A DNA stretch of 64,000 bases from JALOOB01 sp040766655 (lineage in GTDB: Bacteria > Chloroflexota > Anaerolineae > CG2-30-64-16). The notes below the pieces were generated by a model. It was not told the origin of the DNA. It did not search any database and saw only the letters and a program-made list of their open reading frames with translations. The DNA lies in contig JAXGQB010000006.1 of NCBI GenBank assembly GCA_040766655.1, positions 248,001 through 312,000 on the forward strand, read 5' to 3'. Position numbers and translations under genes: made by a program. This document shows positions 1-5,826 of this stretch, in pieces (the first letter of the stretch is position 1; every line of letters starts with the position of its first letter).

Positions 1-693
1 GGCGAATACGGCTCCAGTAGCAGGTCGCAGTGTTCTTGGTCGCCTGATGGAAGGCGGTTTGCCTGCGCTGTCTATGATTCGCCGACCTGGCAGTTTGACA
101 TTTGGGCCGTCGATTTGAGCGGCGATGCGGTGAATCTAACAGATTCACCGGGACAATCGGAGGTCGACCCGGTTTGGTCTCCAACAGGCAATCAGATAGC
201 GTATTCGGTTGACAGCGCTGATGAGATTTGGGTAATGAACTCGGATGGATCATATCAGAGGAGCGTCTTGACCAAGGCTTCGGGTCCATCTTGGTCCCCC
301 GATGGCACAAGGATTGTCGTGAGCGCCTCGGATGGAGACTCCGAAATATTCACGCTTGATCTGGTCTCTGGTTTGCTGACAAGACTTACGGAGAATTTCG
401 AGTCGGACGCTCACCCCGCTTGGTCACCTGATGGCAACTCCATCGCCTTTGTTTCCTCAACGGCCGGCGCGCTGGATGCATTTGTGATAAATCCTGACGG
501 CTCCGGTTTGGTGAACATCACCAAGACCGCTACGTGGTACGAATCTCACGTTCATTGGTCATCCGACAGCGCTCTACTGGCAATCGAGGCCAGCAAGTCC
601 GATACACGCGATGTGTTCATCATGAACCGCGACGGCTCAAACGCGAGGAGGATGAACCTCTCCAGCATTGAGCTACCCGATTGGAGGCCGTGA
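1..693 (+). CDS. TolB/WD40-like beta-propeller protein, 5' truncated
   Basis: The frame is open from the first base, so the gene starts outside the window; the TTG at 115 is not a convincing start because one more repeat precedes it. At least five PD40/WD40-like blades can be seen, each with a WSPDG-type core (CSWSPDG, VWSPTG, PSWSPDG, AWSPDG, HWSSDS) followed by an I/F-V-MN-DGS strand. This is the pattern of the TolB C-terminal propeller and of many secreted Chloroflexota repeat proteins. Such propellers usually bind proteins or glycans outside the cytoplasm; no catalytic residues are visible. The gene ends at TGA 691-693. Its N-terminal domain, and therefore its export route and any enzymatic partner domain, cannot be judged. 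It is unrelated in orientation to the minus-strand genes that follow. Confidence 0.8.
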   Translation, partial: GEYGSSSRSQCSWSPDGRRFACAVYDSPTWQFDIWAVDLSGDAVNLTDSPGQSEVDPVWSPTGNQIAYSVDSADEIWVMNSDGSYQRSVLTKASGPSWSPDGTRIVVSASDGDSEIFTLDLVSGLLTRLTENFESDAHPAWSPDGNSIAFVSSTAGALDAFVINPDGSGLVNITKTATWYESHVHWSSDSALLAIEASKSDTRDVFIMNRDGSNARRMNLSSIELPDWRP

Positions 694-1161
694 GTTGTGC
701 TCCCGACTAGCGAGGTGATGGGTGTCGTTCCAGCGTGGGGTGATCGCCAGTATTCCGCGGTACCCGGAGTACCCGGTTTCAGATGAGTAGAGAGCGCCGT
801 CTGCAAGTTTTTCGTCGATGGTTGCTGTGATGCCACGGGGCGCGTTTGCGACGGTATGGAGTGGAGGTCCTTGCGCCTGGCAGCAGTCTACGTCGCGACT
901 TATACGTTCACATTGGGGTCATGAACGACGTCGCGCTTGGCAGAGGCCATCACGCCAGCCATGTCCACAATCTGGTACAGCATGGGGCTGTATCGTGTGG
1001 AAACCGGGTACTACGGGTACCCTGGGTGCGCAGTCGCAGCAGGGCGCTGCATTTGGACCCGTGAGGTTGAGCCTCACCATCCGATGATGAAGCAAGTCGC
1101 CATAGGCAGTGCAGCCTGGGCCGGCACGTGCATCTGATCACGCGCCGGCTCAGGCAAAGTG
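694..1161. other. gene-free stretch with inverted repeat
   Basis: No convincing coding region is seen in these 468 bases: the short reading frames in several phases have no recognisable motifs or strong ribosome sites. The stretch holds the 22-bp inverted repeat pair annotated separately and then runs into the 3' end of the recombinase gene. It may be the remnant of a mobile element or an integration scar beside the recombinase; that is inference only. Confidence 0.5.
759..1021. repeat. 22-bp inverted repeat pair enclosing 219 bp
   Basis: The copy at 759-780 reads GGTACCCGGAGTACCCGGTT plus TC. The copy at 1000-1021 is its reverse complement with one mismatch. Each arm itself contains the direct repeat GTACCCG twice. 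The arrangement looks like the ends of a small non-autonomous element (MITE-like), but no target-site duplication is evident. Confidence 0.55.
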
Positions 1162-2130
1162 CTACAATAGAGTGTCGACCGCACCATGTCGCTTGTGTGC
1201 CGCTTCCAGATCACTCTGGACCAACGCCAGGTATTTCCTCAGCATGGCGAGATCGGCATGGCCCATCAGCCGCTGGAGTGAGTAGACATCCATACCGCTG
1301 CGCAAGCTCCACAAGGCGAAAGTTCTGCGAAGCACGTGCGGCGATACGTCCTCAACCCCCGCGCGCTTGGCGATGCGCTCAAGGGCTTGGCGTAAGCCTG
1401 AATCAGTCAGCCGGTCGTTGGTCTGCTCGTTCAGCCAGAGAGGGTCTTCAGCCCTCGGCTTGCCGCGCGCGAGCAGGTACTTCAGGATCGCCCGGCGCGC
1501 CTTGGCCCCAACGTAAGTGGTGCGGGTCTTGCGGCCCTTGCCGAGCCTGACGAGGAGGCTGCCTGTCGCAATGTCCAGGTCGCCTACGTTCAGCGCGACG
1601 AACTCCGCTGCACGCACACCTGAATCGAGCAAGGTCAACACCATCGCCGTATCTCCGGTCGTCTGACAGGCCTTTAGGAGCTTCTGTACTTCAGCCGGGC
1701 TGAGGGCGGGCAGCGCGTCGTTGTTCAGCCGCGGCATCTTCACCCGACTCATCGGGCTGACAGTCAGAAGTCCTTCCTCTACGAGATAGTTGCAGAAGGT
1801 GCGTGCCGCAGATGCATGATGATGGATCGTTGTATCGGCCAAGCCGCGTTGCTGGAGATGCACCAGAAACCCGCGCAGGGAATCCGTGGTGATCGCCTCA
1901 ACGTCTGCAATGCCTTCGGCGGCGAGATGGGCGACCAGGGCACCGACATACTTACGGTACCAGATGAGGGTAGCCGCGGTGCAGCGCATTGCCTCGCGGC
2001 TCAGGAAGAAGCTCTGGGCTGCGATGTCGAGCGAAGATGGCGGTGCAGGGCGAAGCACCTTTAGGCGAATCGCTGGGTTATTAGTGGCCCGTTCCATAAA
2101 CAACAACACCTCGCAGTCTCGATAGACCAC
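1162..2130 (-). CDS. tyrosine recombinase / integrase (XerC/D-like)
   Basis: The protein is about 322 aa and has the two-part layout of tyrosine site-specific recombinases: an N-terminal SAM-like core-binding domain (about residues 40-130) and a C-terminal catalytic domain. The catalytic set is visible: Arg in DSGVRAAE, a Lys in the beta-hairpin (GKGRKTR), HxxR in SPHVLRRTF, His in LMGHADLAML and the nucleophile Tyr in RKYL. The start may be the ATG twelve codons into the frame (MERATNN, 2097) rather than the first start at 2130. It lies directly downstream of tRNA-Met on the same strand, a classic place for an integrase that uses a tRNA 3' end as attachment site. It could instead be a chromosomal Xer-type enzyme; its ~300 aa size fits either. 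Confidence 0.9.
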   Translation of the reverse strand: MVYRDCEVLLFMERATNNPAIRLKVLRPAPPSSLDIAAQSFFLSREAMRCTAATLIWYRKYVGALVAHLAAEGIADVEAITTDSLRGFLVHLQQRGLADTTIHHHASAARTFCNYLVEEGLLTVSPMSRVKMPRLNNDALPALSPAEVQKLLKACQTTGDTAMVLTLLDSGVRAAEFVALNVGDLDIATGSLLVRLGKGRKTRTTYVGAKARRAILKYLLARGKPRAEDPLWLNEQTNDRLTDSGLRQALERIAKRAGVEDVSPHVLRRTFALWSLRSGMDVYSLQRLMGHADLAMLRKYLALVQSDLEAAHKRHGAVDTLL

Positions 2131-2178
2131 AAGGTGTAGTGGTGTGTTGGGTCACAGACCCTACATGTTGTGTCGACA

Positions 2179-2250
2179 TGGCGACGCTGAGACTCGAACT
2201 CAGGACCCAGCGATTATGAGCCGCTTGCTCTGCCTCTGAGCTACGTCGCC
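2179..2250 (-). tRNA. tRNA-Met(CAU), elongator-type
   Basis: A 72-nt cloverleaf is visible on the minus strand: acceptor GGCGACG/CGTCGCC with discriminator A, D-arm AGCTC...GAGC, anticodon stem AGCGG/TCGCT around the loop CTCATAA, and T-arm CTGAG/CTCAG. CCA is not encoded. The first pair G-C and acceptor sequence resemble elongator tRNA-Met; a lysidine-modified tRNA-Ile(CAU) cannot be excluded, as the anticodon stem is also similar to that type. It has its own promoter in the 3' end of the endonuclease gene. Confidence 0.92.
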
Positions 2251-2264
2251 TTCACAGGTGTTCC

Positions 2265-2293
2265 ATTATACGCGGAGGGGTTCTCTCGGTCAA
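2265..2293 (-). promoter_or_regulatory. sigma70-type promoter of tRNA-Met
   Basis: On the minus strand TTGACC (2293-2288) and TATAAT (2270-2265) are separated by exactly 17 bp, with the tRNA starting 15 nt beyond the -10 box. The -35 box overlaps the TGA stop of the upstream endonuclease gene. Confidence 0.8.
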
Positions 2294-2766
2294 ATAAGCG
2301 ACGTGGCGGCCTGTGGGGCTGCCACAATCGCATGCTCTGCCGCCCAGCAGGCGATGAGATCCCACGCATTGCGGTACTCAGCCGAGCGAGGCTTCCGTTG
2401 CCGCCGGGTGGCCTCCACAAGAGAGATGCCACTTCGGTAACTTAGAAACACGTCGACCGGCAGCACGTAGAACATTGCCAATTCATCGACATAGACGAGC
2501 GCAAAATCGAAATCCGACAATCCGTAGGACTGCCGCACCATCACCCGCCGGTTCGTCTTGGTGCGCCGGGTGTCCATCATGAAGTTTCCAGATGTGGCGT
2601 CCGGCCAGGCCGCCTTGACCTGCACTTTCACCAAGCACCCGTCGACGTCAAAGACCAGGTCGTACGGCAGCCTGTCACCCACTGGCCGCAGTACGCCCCA
2701 ACCGCGCCTGAGGGCCTCAATGACTGCGGCTTGTTCTGCGATGTCGCCCTTGAGCTTGGTGTCCAT
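2290..2766 (-). CDS. PD-(D/E)XK homing endonuclease, I-Ssp6803I-like, free-standing
   Basis: The ATG at 2766 is preceded by GAGGG six to seven bases upstream and gives 158 aa. The frame is also open upstream through tRNA exon 2 into the intron, but that extension is probably not translated. The protein resembles the PDDEXK_5 family, whose studied member I-Ssp6803I (about 150 aa) is encoded inside the tRNA-fMet group I intron of Synechocystis and cuts intronless tRNA-fMet genes. From memory, its active site is E11, D36, Q49 and K51; this protein has Glu11, Asp36 (LPYDLVF), Gln49 and Lys51 (VQVK) at the same positions. It lies outside the intron, 65 bp beyond tRNA-fMet exon 2 and behind that tRNA's terminator. 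The inferred role is cleavage of intronless tRNA-fMet alleles to spread intron and gene together. Confidence 0.85.
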   Translation of the reverse strand: MDTKLKGDIAEQAAVIEALRRGWGVLRPVGDRLPYDLVFDVDGCLVKVQVKAAWPDATSGNFMMDTRRTKTNRRVMVRQSYGLSDFDFALVYVDELAMFYVLPVDVFLSYRSGISLVEATRRQRKPRSAEYRNAWDLIACWAAEHAIVAAPQAATSLI

Positions 2767-2793
2767 GATTGCCCTCGTCATTGGCTGGTTAAC

Positions 2794-2823
2794 GAAAAGC
2801 CTGGCGGCTCGCGCCACCAGGCT
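2794..2823 (-). terminator. intrinsic terminator after tRNA-fMet
   Basis: Read on the minus strand, AGCCTGG pairs with CCAGGCT, with an inner GGC/GCC and a GCGA-type loop, followed at once by TTTT. It separates tRNA-fMet from the endonuclease gene. Confidence 0.75.
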
Positions 2824-2831
2824 TCTCAAGG

Positions 2832-3182
2832 TTGCGGGGGCAGGATTCGAACCTGCGACCTTTGGGTTATGCTTACCGCTACAGCTTTCGCTGCCACCCG
2901 ATTCCTCGGGCTTTGTGGCCTGGACTTTCCCTTCGCCCCCGGCTTGACCCGGTAGGGCGCCTGCCATCAAGTCTCTACACCTTCTCCAGCTTTCACCGGA
3001 GCTTGGCTCGGGGTTACCCCGCTAACGGCTTCCCCGACTTTGACAGGTGATCACACGCAGGTTACCCTGCGTGCAGCCCTCTGCACTACCGGCCCTCATC
3101 CGAACATTGTGCGGCACTGTTCGGTCGTCTTACTGCCGGCCATGCAACTGAGCCCAACGAGCTGCCACTGCTCCACCCCGCG
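2832..3182 (-). tRNA. initiator tRNA-fMet(CAU) interrupted by a group I intron
   Basis: Exon 1 is 3182-3151 and exon 2 is 2871-2832. Joined, they give a standard cloverleaf with all initiator hallmarks: an unpaired C1 opposite A72 (CGCGGGG against CCCCGCA), three consecutive G-C pairs in the anticodon stem (TTGGG/CCCAA), loop CTCATAA with anticodon CAU, T-arm GCAGG/CCTGC and discriminator A. CC but not the final A of CCA follows in the DNA. The exon-intron border is ambiguous by three bases because CA repeats at both ends. Placing it after U33 gives the U.G pair at the 5' splice site and a terminal intron G, as group I chemistry requires. The gene has a strong promoter of its own. It is the only fMet gene in the window. 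Confidence 0.95.
2872..3150 (-). other. group I intron (IC3-like) in tRNA-fMet
   Basis: This 279-nt insert lies between U33 and the CAU anticodon. Its core closely matches the Azoarcus tRNA-Ile intron as I remember it: GAGCCAAGC (J6/7 region), a conserved R segment GGTGTAGAGACTTGATGGC at 2981-2963, and an S segment GAAGGGAAAGTCCAGG at 2934-2919, whose AGTC pairs with GACT of R to form P7. The internal guide GGCC at 3141-3138 pairs with exon GGCU, giving the expected U.G wobble at the splice site, and the intron ends in G. A GNRA-like GCGAAAGC hairpin lies near the 3' end. The intron is far too short to hold the endonuclease, which sits just downstream. Self-splicing is inferred, not shown. 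Confidence 0.93.
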
Positions 3183-3195
3183 ACGTTGTTTATCT

Positions 3196-3223
3196 ATTAT
3201 ACCCGCTTCAGGGCATTTGTCAA
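3196..3223 (-). promoter_or_regulatory. sigma70-type promoter of tRNA-fMet
   Basis: On the minus strand a consensus TTGACA (3223-3218) and a consensus TATAAT (3201-3196) are separated by 16 bp, 13 nt before the tRNA 5' end. The -35 box overlaps the TGA stop of the FtsB-like gene. Confidence 0.85.
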
Positions 3224-3603
3224 TTCAGGCCCAATTCTTTCAGCCAGGTGCGCCAGGTGGGCTGCGCCGGCTGGTCGGGCTGGGTTCCGTCAGGCGCCAC
3301 CGGCGCCGCAGGCTCGGTCTGCACCCCGCCTGCGCCCTTCGGCAGCCGTCCGAACAGGTCCCAGGCCAGCCAGGGCACCAGCTCGTCACGCTGCGCCCGC
3401 TCGAGCTGGATCTGCAGGAGCGTGTTCTGCCGTGCGGTCCGCTCGTAGCGTTCGAGGGCCTGTTGGTGCCGGGCTTCCATCTGCCGCTGCGTCACCGCTA
3501 ATTCGATGAAGCCGGCGGTGAAGAAGATCACCGCAACGAGCAGGGCCAGCACGATCACCCGCGATCTGCCGAGCGCTCCCTGCAGTTGTTGCACCCAAGC
3601 CAC
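3220..3603 (-). CDS. FtsB/DivIC-like septum formation protein
   Basis: This is a 127-aa single-pass protein with a short cytoplasmic N-terminus, one membrane segment (about residues 15-35) and a charged coiled coil (about 38-75, LERYERTARQNTLLQIQLERA). It ends in a segment (DELVPWLAWDLFGRLPKG) that resembles the C-terminal signature of septum formation initiator proteins such as FtsB and DivIC, followed by a Pro/Gln-rich tail. FtsB and FtsL bridge early and late division proteins in the periplasmic space. The match is by architecture and a weak motif only, so another bitopic coiled-coil protein is possible. It lies between tRNA-Leu and tRNA-fMet, and its 3' end carries the tRNA-fMet promoter. 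Confidence 0.55.
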   Translation of the reverse strand: MAWVQQLQGALGRSRVIVLALLVAVIFFTAGFIELAVTQRQMEARHQQALERYERTARQNTLLQIQLERAQRDELVPWLAWDLFGRLPKGAGGVQTEPAAPVAPDGTQPDQPAQPTWRTWLKELGLN

Positions 3604-3654
3604 GTCAGCCTCCTGGTTGCCACGGAGGAGATCACTTTTGGCGCCCTAAGGCAC

Positions 3655-3681
3655 AAAATCCCACGACAGCTGCGTGGGATT
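3655..3681 (-). terminator. intrinsic terminator after tRNA-Leu
   Basis: On the minus strand AATCCCACG pairs with CGTGGGATT and is followed by TTTGTG, 14 nt beyond the tRNA-Leu 3' end. Confidence 0.7.
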
Positions 3682-3694
3682 CAAGTGATTCCAG

Positions 3695-3779
3695 TGCCGA
3701 AGGAGGGATTTGAACCCTCACGAGGGATAATCCTCACTAGGTCCTGAACCTAGCGCGTCTGCCATTCCGCCACTTCGGC
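3695..3779 (-). tRNA. tRNA-Leu(CAG)
   Basis: An 85-nt class II tRNA. The acceptor is GCCGAAG/CTTCGGC with discriminator A, the anticodon stem and loop is TAGGT-TCAGGACCTA with anticodon CAG, a long variable arm (GAGGATTATCCCTC) is present and the T-arm is GAGGG/CCCTC. CCA is not encoded. Promoter and terminator are both visible, so it is probably a monocistronic tRNA unit. Confidence 0.97.
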
Positions 3780-3803
3780 GCAAGCTGTTCGATTGTAGGC
3801 AGA

Positions 3804-3832
3804 TTTATATCACTACTTTTCGGAAGTGTCAA
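3804..3832 (-). promoter_or_regulatory. sigma70-type promoter of tRNA-Leu
   Basis: On the minus strand TTGACA (3832-3827) and TATAAA (3809-3804) are 17 bp apart, inside and just after the 3' end of the solute-binding protein gene. Confidence 0.75.
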
Positions 3833-5483
3833 GTCGTGGCGGAGCACTTCCTACGGTGACCTGTTTCGTGACGGTGTACCAGCTGGCGATGCTCCGATAG
3901 CGATCGCCGGGCGTATTCAACGGGCCCAGCTGGACGTCGTGCACCTTGTCCCGCACGCCGAAGGTGTAAACCGGGTAGTGCAGCAGCAGCGCGGGCAACT
4001 GCTGCGCGAAGATCTGCTGAAACTCGGCGTAGTAGATGCGCCGTGCCTCGCGGTCGGGCAGCGAGCGGGCCCTTTCGATCAGCTCGTCCGCGGCGCGGTA
4101 GTCCCAACCGGCGTAGTTCTGCCCGGTCCTGGCCTGCGTCGAGTGCCAGAGCGGGTAGGGGTCCGGATCGCCCGAGAGCTCCCAGTCGACCAGCGCGGCG
4201 TCGAACGTGCGCGGGGTCAGGAAGTCCGCAGTGAGGCCGGGCAGGCTGACGGCCTGGGGCTCAGCGAGCACGCCCAGGGCGGACCACATGGCTGCGATGG
4301 CATCCAGCTGGGCCTGGTCCTCCCCCAACAGCACGAAGGCCATGCGGACGCCCTCGCGGTCCCGCACGCCGTCCCCGTCGTTGTCGATCCAGCCGGCCTG
4401 CTCCAGCAACTGGCGGCCCAGCGCCGGGTCGTAGATGTACCGGGTGACTTCTTCGTTGTAGGCCCAACTGTTCGGCATGACGGGCGAATGCGCCACCAGA
4501 CCCTGGCCGTGCAGGACGTCGTCCACGAGTGCCTGTCGATCCAGCCCGTACATCAGCGCCTGGCGAACCGCTGCATCCTGGAAGAAGGGCAGGTTCGGGT
4601 TCTGCTGGTTGAGGTAGATCAGGGTATAGCCGGCGATAGGTGCGGAGAAGAGCTGCAGGTCGGGCAGGGCGATCGCCTCGGGAACGTCTTCCGGCCGGAT
4701 CCAGCTGATGGCGTCGATCTCGCCCCGCTCGTAGGCCGGCAGCAGGCTCTGGTGATCCGGGTAGAACCGGACCGTGAGCCCGGCGAGGTAGGGCGTCGCG
4801 CCGTGGTACGATTCATTTACCGCGAACTCGGCCTGCGTCGCGGTGACGTCCACCAGGCGCAGCGGTCCCGTGCCGACGGGCCGCGAGTTGTACTGCGAGC
4901 TCATCATGTCGGCGATGGGAACCGGCTCCCACAGGTGGGATGGCAGCAGGCCGATCGTCGTGTAATCGATGAAGGGCGCGAAGGGCTCGTCGAGCGTGAA
5001 GCGCACCGTCAGGCCGGTCGGGCCGTCCGGCGCGGTGACCTCCACCTGGCGCCACAGCTCGCTGAGCCACGCGACGCCCGGGAAGCCTTGCGTCTGCATG
5101 GCCACCACGGTGTAGAGCACGTCGGCCGCGGTCACGGGCATCCCGTCGTGCCAGTAGAGACCGGCGCGCAGCCGGAAGTCGTAGGTCAGCCCGTCAGGGC
5201 TGATGGTCATCGATTCGGCCAGGTCGGGCACGACCTCGCCGCGCTCGTCGAGCCGAGTCAGCCCGTTGAAGAGCAGTGATGTCAGCACCCCGTCCACCTG
5301 GCTGTATTGGCTCAGCAGGGGATTGAGGAACTGGGGATTGCCCGCGATGCCTTCCACCAGGGTGCCGCCCCGGTCGGGAACGGTCACCTTGGTGAAGTTG
5401 TAGGCACTATAGCGGAGCAGGGCGACCAGAAGCGCAATCCCGAGGACTGCGATGATCGCCTGCCAGCGGAGATACCTGCCCAA
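3813..5483 (-). CDS. peptide/nickel-type solute-binding protein (SBP family 5), membrane anchored
   Basis: The 556-aa protein starts with a hydrophobic segment (residues 8-25) that lacks a lipobox Cys, so it is likely anchored by an uncleaved helix. A full family 5 solute-binding domain follows: PQFLNPLLSQYSQVDGVLTSLLFNGLTRLD, then the SPDGLTYDFRLRAGLYWHDG motif and a C-terminal YYAEFQQIFAQQLPALLLHYPVY. Family members (DppA, OppA, NikA) deliver peptides, nickel or other small ligands to an ABC permease. No dppBC/DF-type permease or ATPase genes are near, so it is an orphan binding protein. It follows secG by three bases and is probably cotranscribed with it. The ligand cannot be told from sequence. 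Confidence 0.9.
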   Translation of the reverse strand: MGRYLRWQAIIAVLGIALLVALLRYSAYNFTKVTVPDRGGTLVEGIAGNPQFLNPLLSQYSQVDGVLTSLLFNGLTRLDERGEVVPDLAESMTISPDGLTYDFRLRAGLYWHDGMPVTAADVLYTVVAMQTQGFPGVAWLSELWRQVEVTAPDGPTGLTVRFTLDEPFAPFIDYTTIGLLPSHLWEPVPIADMMSSQYNSRPVGTGPLRLVDVTATQAEFAVNESYHGATPYLAGLTVRFYPDHQSLLPAYERGEIDAISWIRPEDVPEAIALPDLQLFSAPIAGYTLIYLNQQNPNLPFFQDAAVRQALMYGLDRQALVDDVLHGQGLVAHSPVMPNSWAYNEEVTRYIYDPALGRQLLEQAGWIDNDGDGVRDREGVRMAFVLLGEDQAQLDAIAAMWSALGVLAEPQAVSLPGLTADFLTPRTFDAALVDWELSGDPDPYPLWHSTQARTGQNYAGWDYRAADELIERARSLPDREARRIYYAEFQQIFAQQLPALLLHYPVYTFGVRDKVHDVQLGPLNTPGDRYRSIASWYTVTKQVTVGSAPPRLDTSEK

Positions 5484-5486
5484 GGG

Positions 5487-5711
5487 TTATCCAGCGACGA
5501 TGACGGTGACCAGGCAGAGCAACATGAATGCGATCGCAAGGCCGACGGTGGCGTTGAAGAGGGTCTTCTCCACGCCGCGACGGGTCTTGTACACGCCCAT
5601 GTCGCCGCCGCCGAACATGCTGCTGATGCCGGCGTCCTTGGCCTGCAGGAGCACGAGGACGATGATGGTGAGCGCCATGACGATCTGCGCCAGGTAAAGG
5701 TAGATTTCCAC
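5487..5711 (-). CDS. secG: preprotein translocase subunit SecG
   Basis: Two membrane helices (roughly residues 5-25 and 50-70) flank a Gly-rich segment ISSMFGGGDMGVYKTRRGVEKTLF, the signature of SecG, the small subunit of the SecYEG export channel. An upstream ATG at 5777 exists, but the GTG at 5711 (VEIYLYLAQIV) is preceded by GGAGG nine bases upstream and gives the family's usual ~74 aa length, so it is chosen. The solute-binding protein gene follows after three bases, so both are likely on one transcript. Confidence 0.9.
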   Translation of the reverse strand: MEIYLYLAQIVMALTIIVLVLLQAKDAGISSMFGGGDMGVYKTRRGVEKTLFNATVGLAIAFMLLCLVTVIVAG

Positions 5712-5826
5712 GAGTGACTGCCTCCGTGATGATTGCGCGTTGGGCCCGCCTTCGGTGAGGCTGCGGCTTTCCGACAAGCATTAGATTATAGCATGGGGGC
5801 AAACGCGCAGCAAGAAACGTGCGCGC

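Noticed and set aside
2179..2250. tRNA-Ile(CAU) instead of tRNA-Met(CAU)
   Set aside because: Not fully excluded, as the anticodon stem is similar. The acceptor GGCGACG matches elongator tRNA-Met better; a tilS-type modification cannot be read from DNA.
2731..3050. Short plus-strand frames over the tRNA-fMet exon 2 and intron
   Set aside because: These give the kind of spurious protein often annotated over structured RNA genes; the tRNA and intron explain the sequence.
2872..3150. RNase P RNA, suggested by GGAAAGTCC in the intron
   Set aside because: The motif is the group I S segment. The exact tRNA halves on both sides and the R segment and guide sequence fit a group I intron, and the full RNase P conserved regions are missing.
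3939..5279. Plus-strand open frame of 446 codons opposite the solute-binding protein
   Set aside because: No motif or ribosome site; the minus strand has a full family 5 binding domain.
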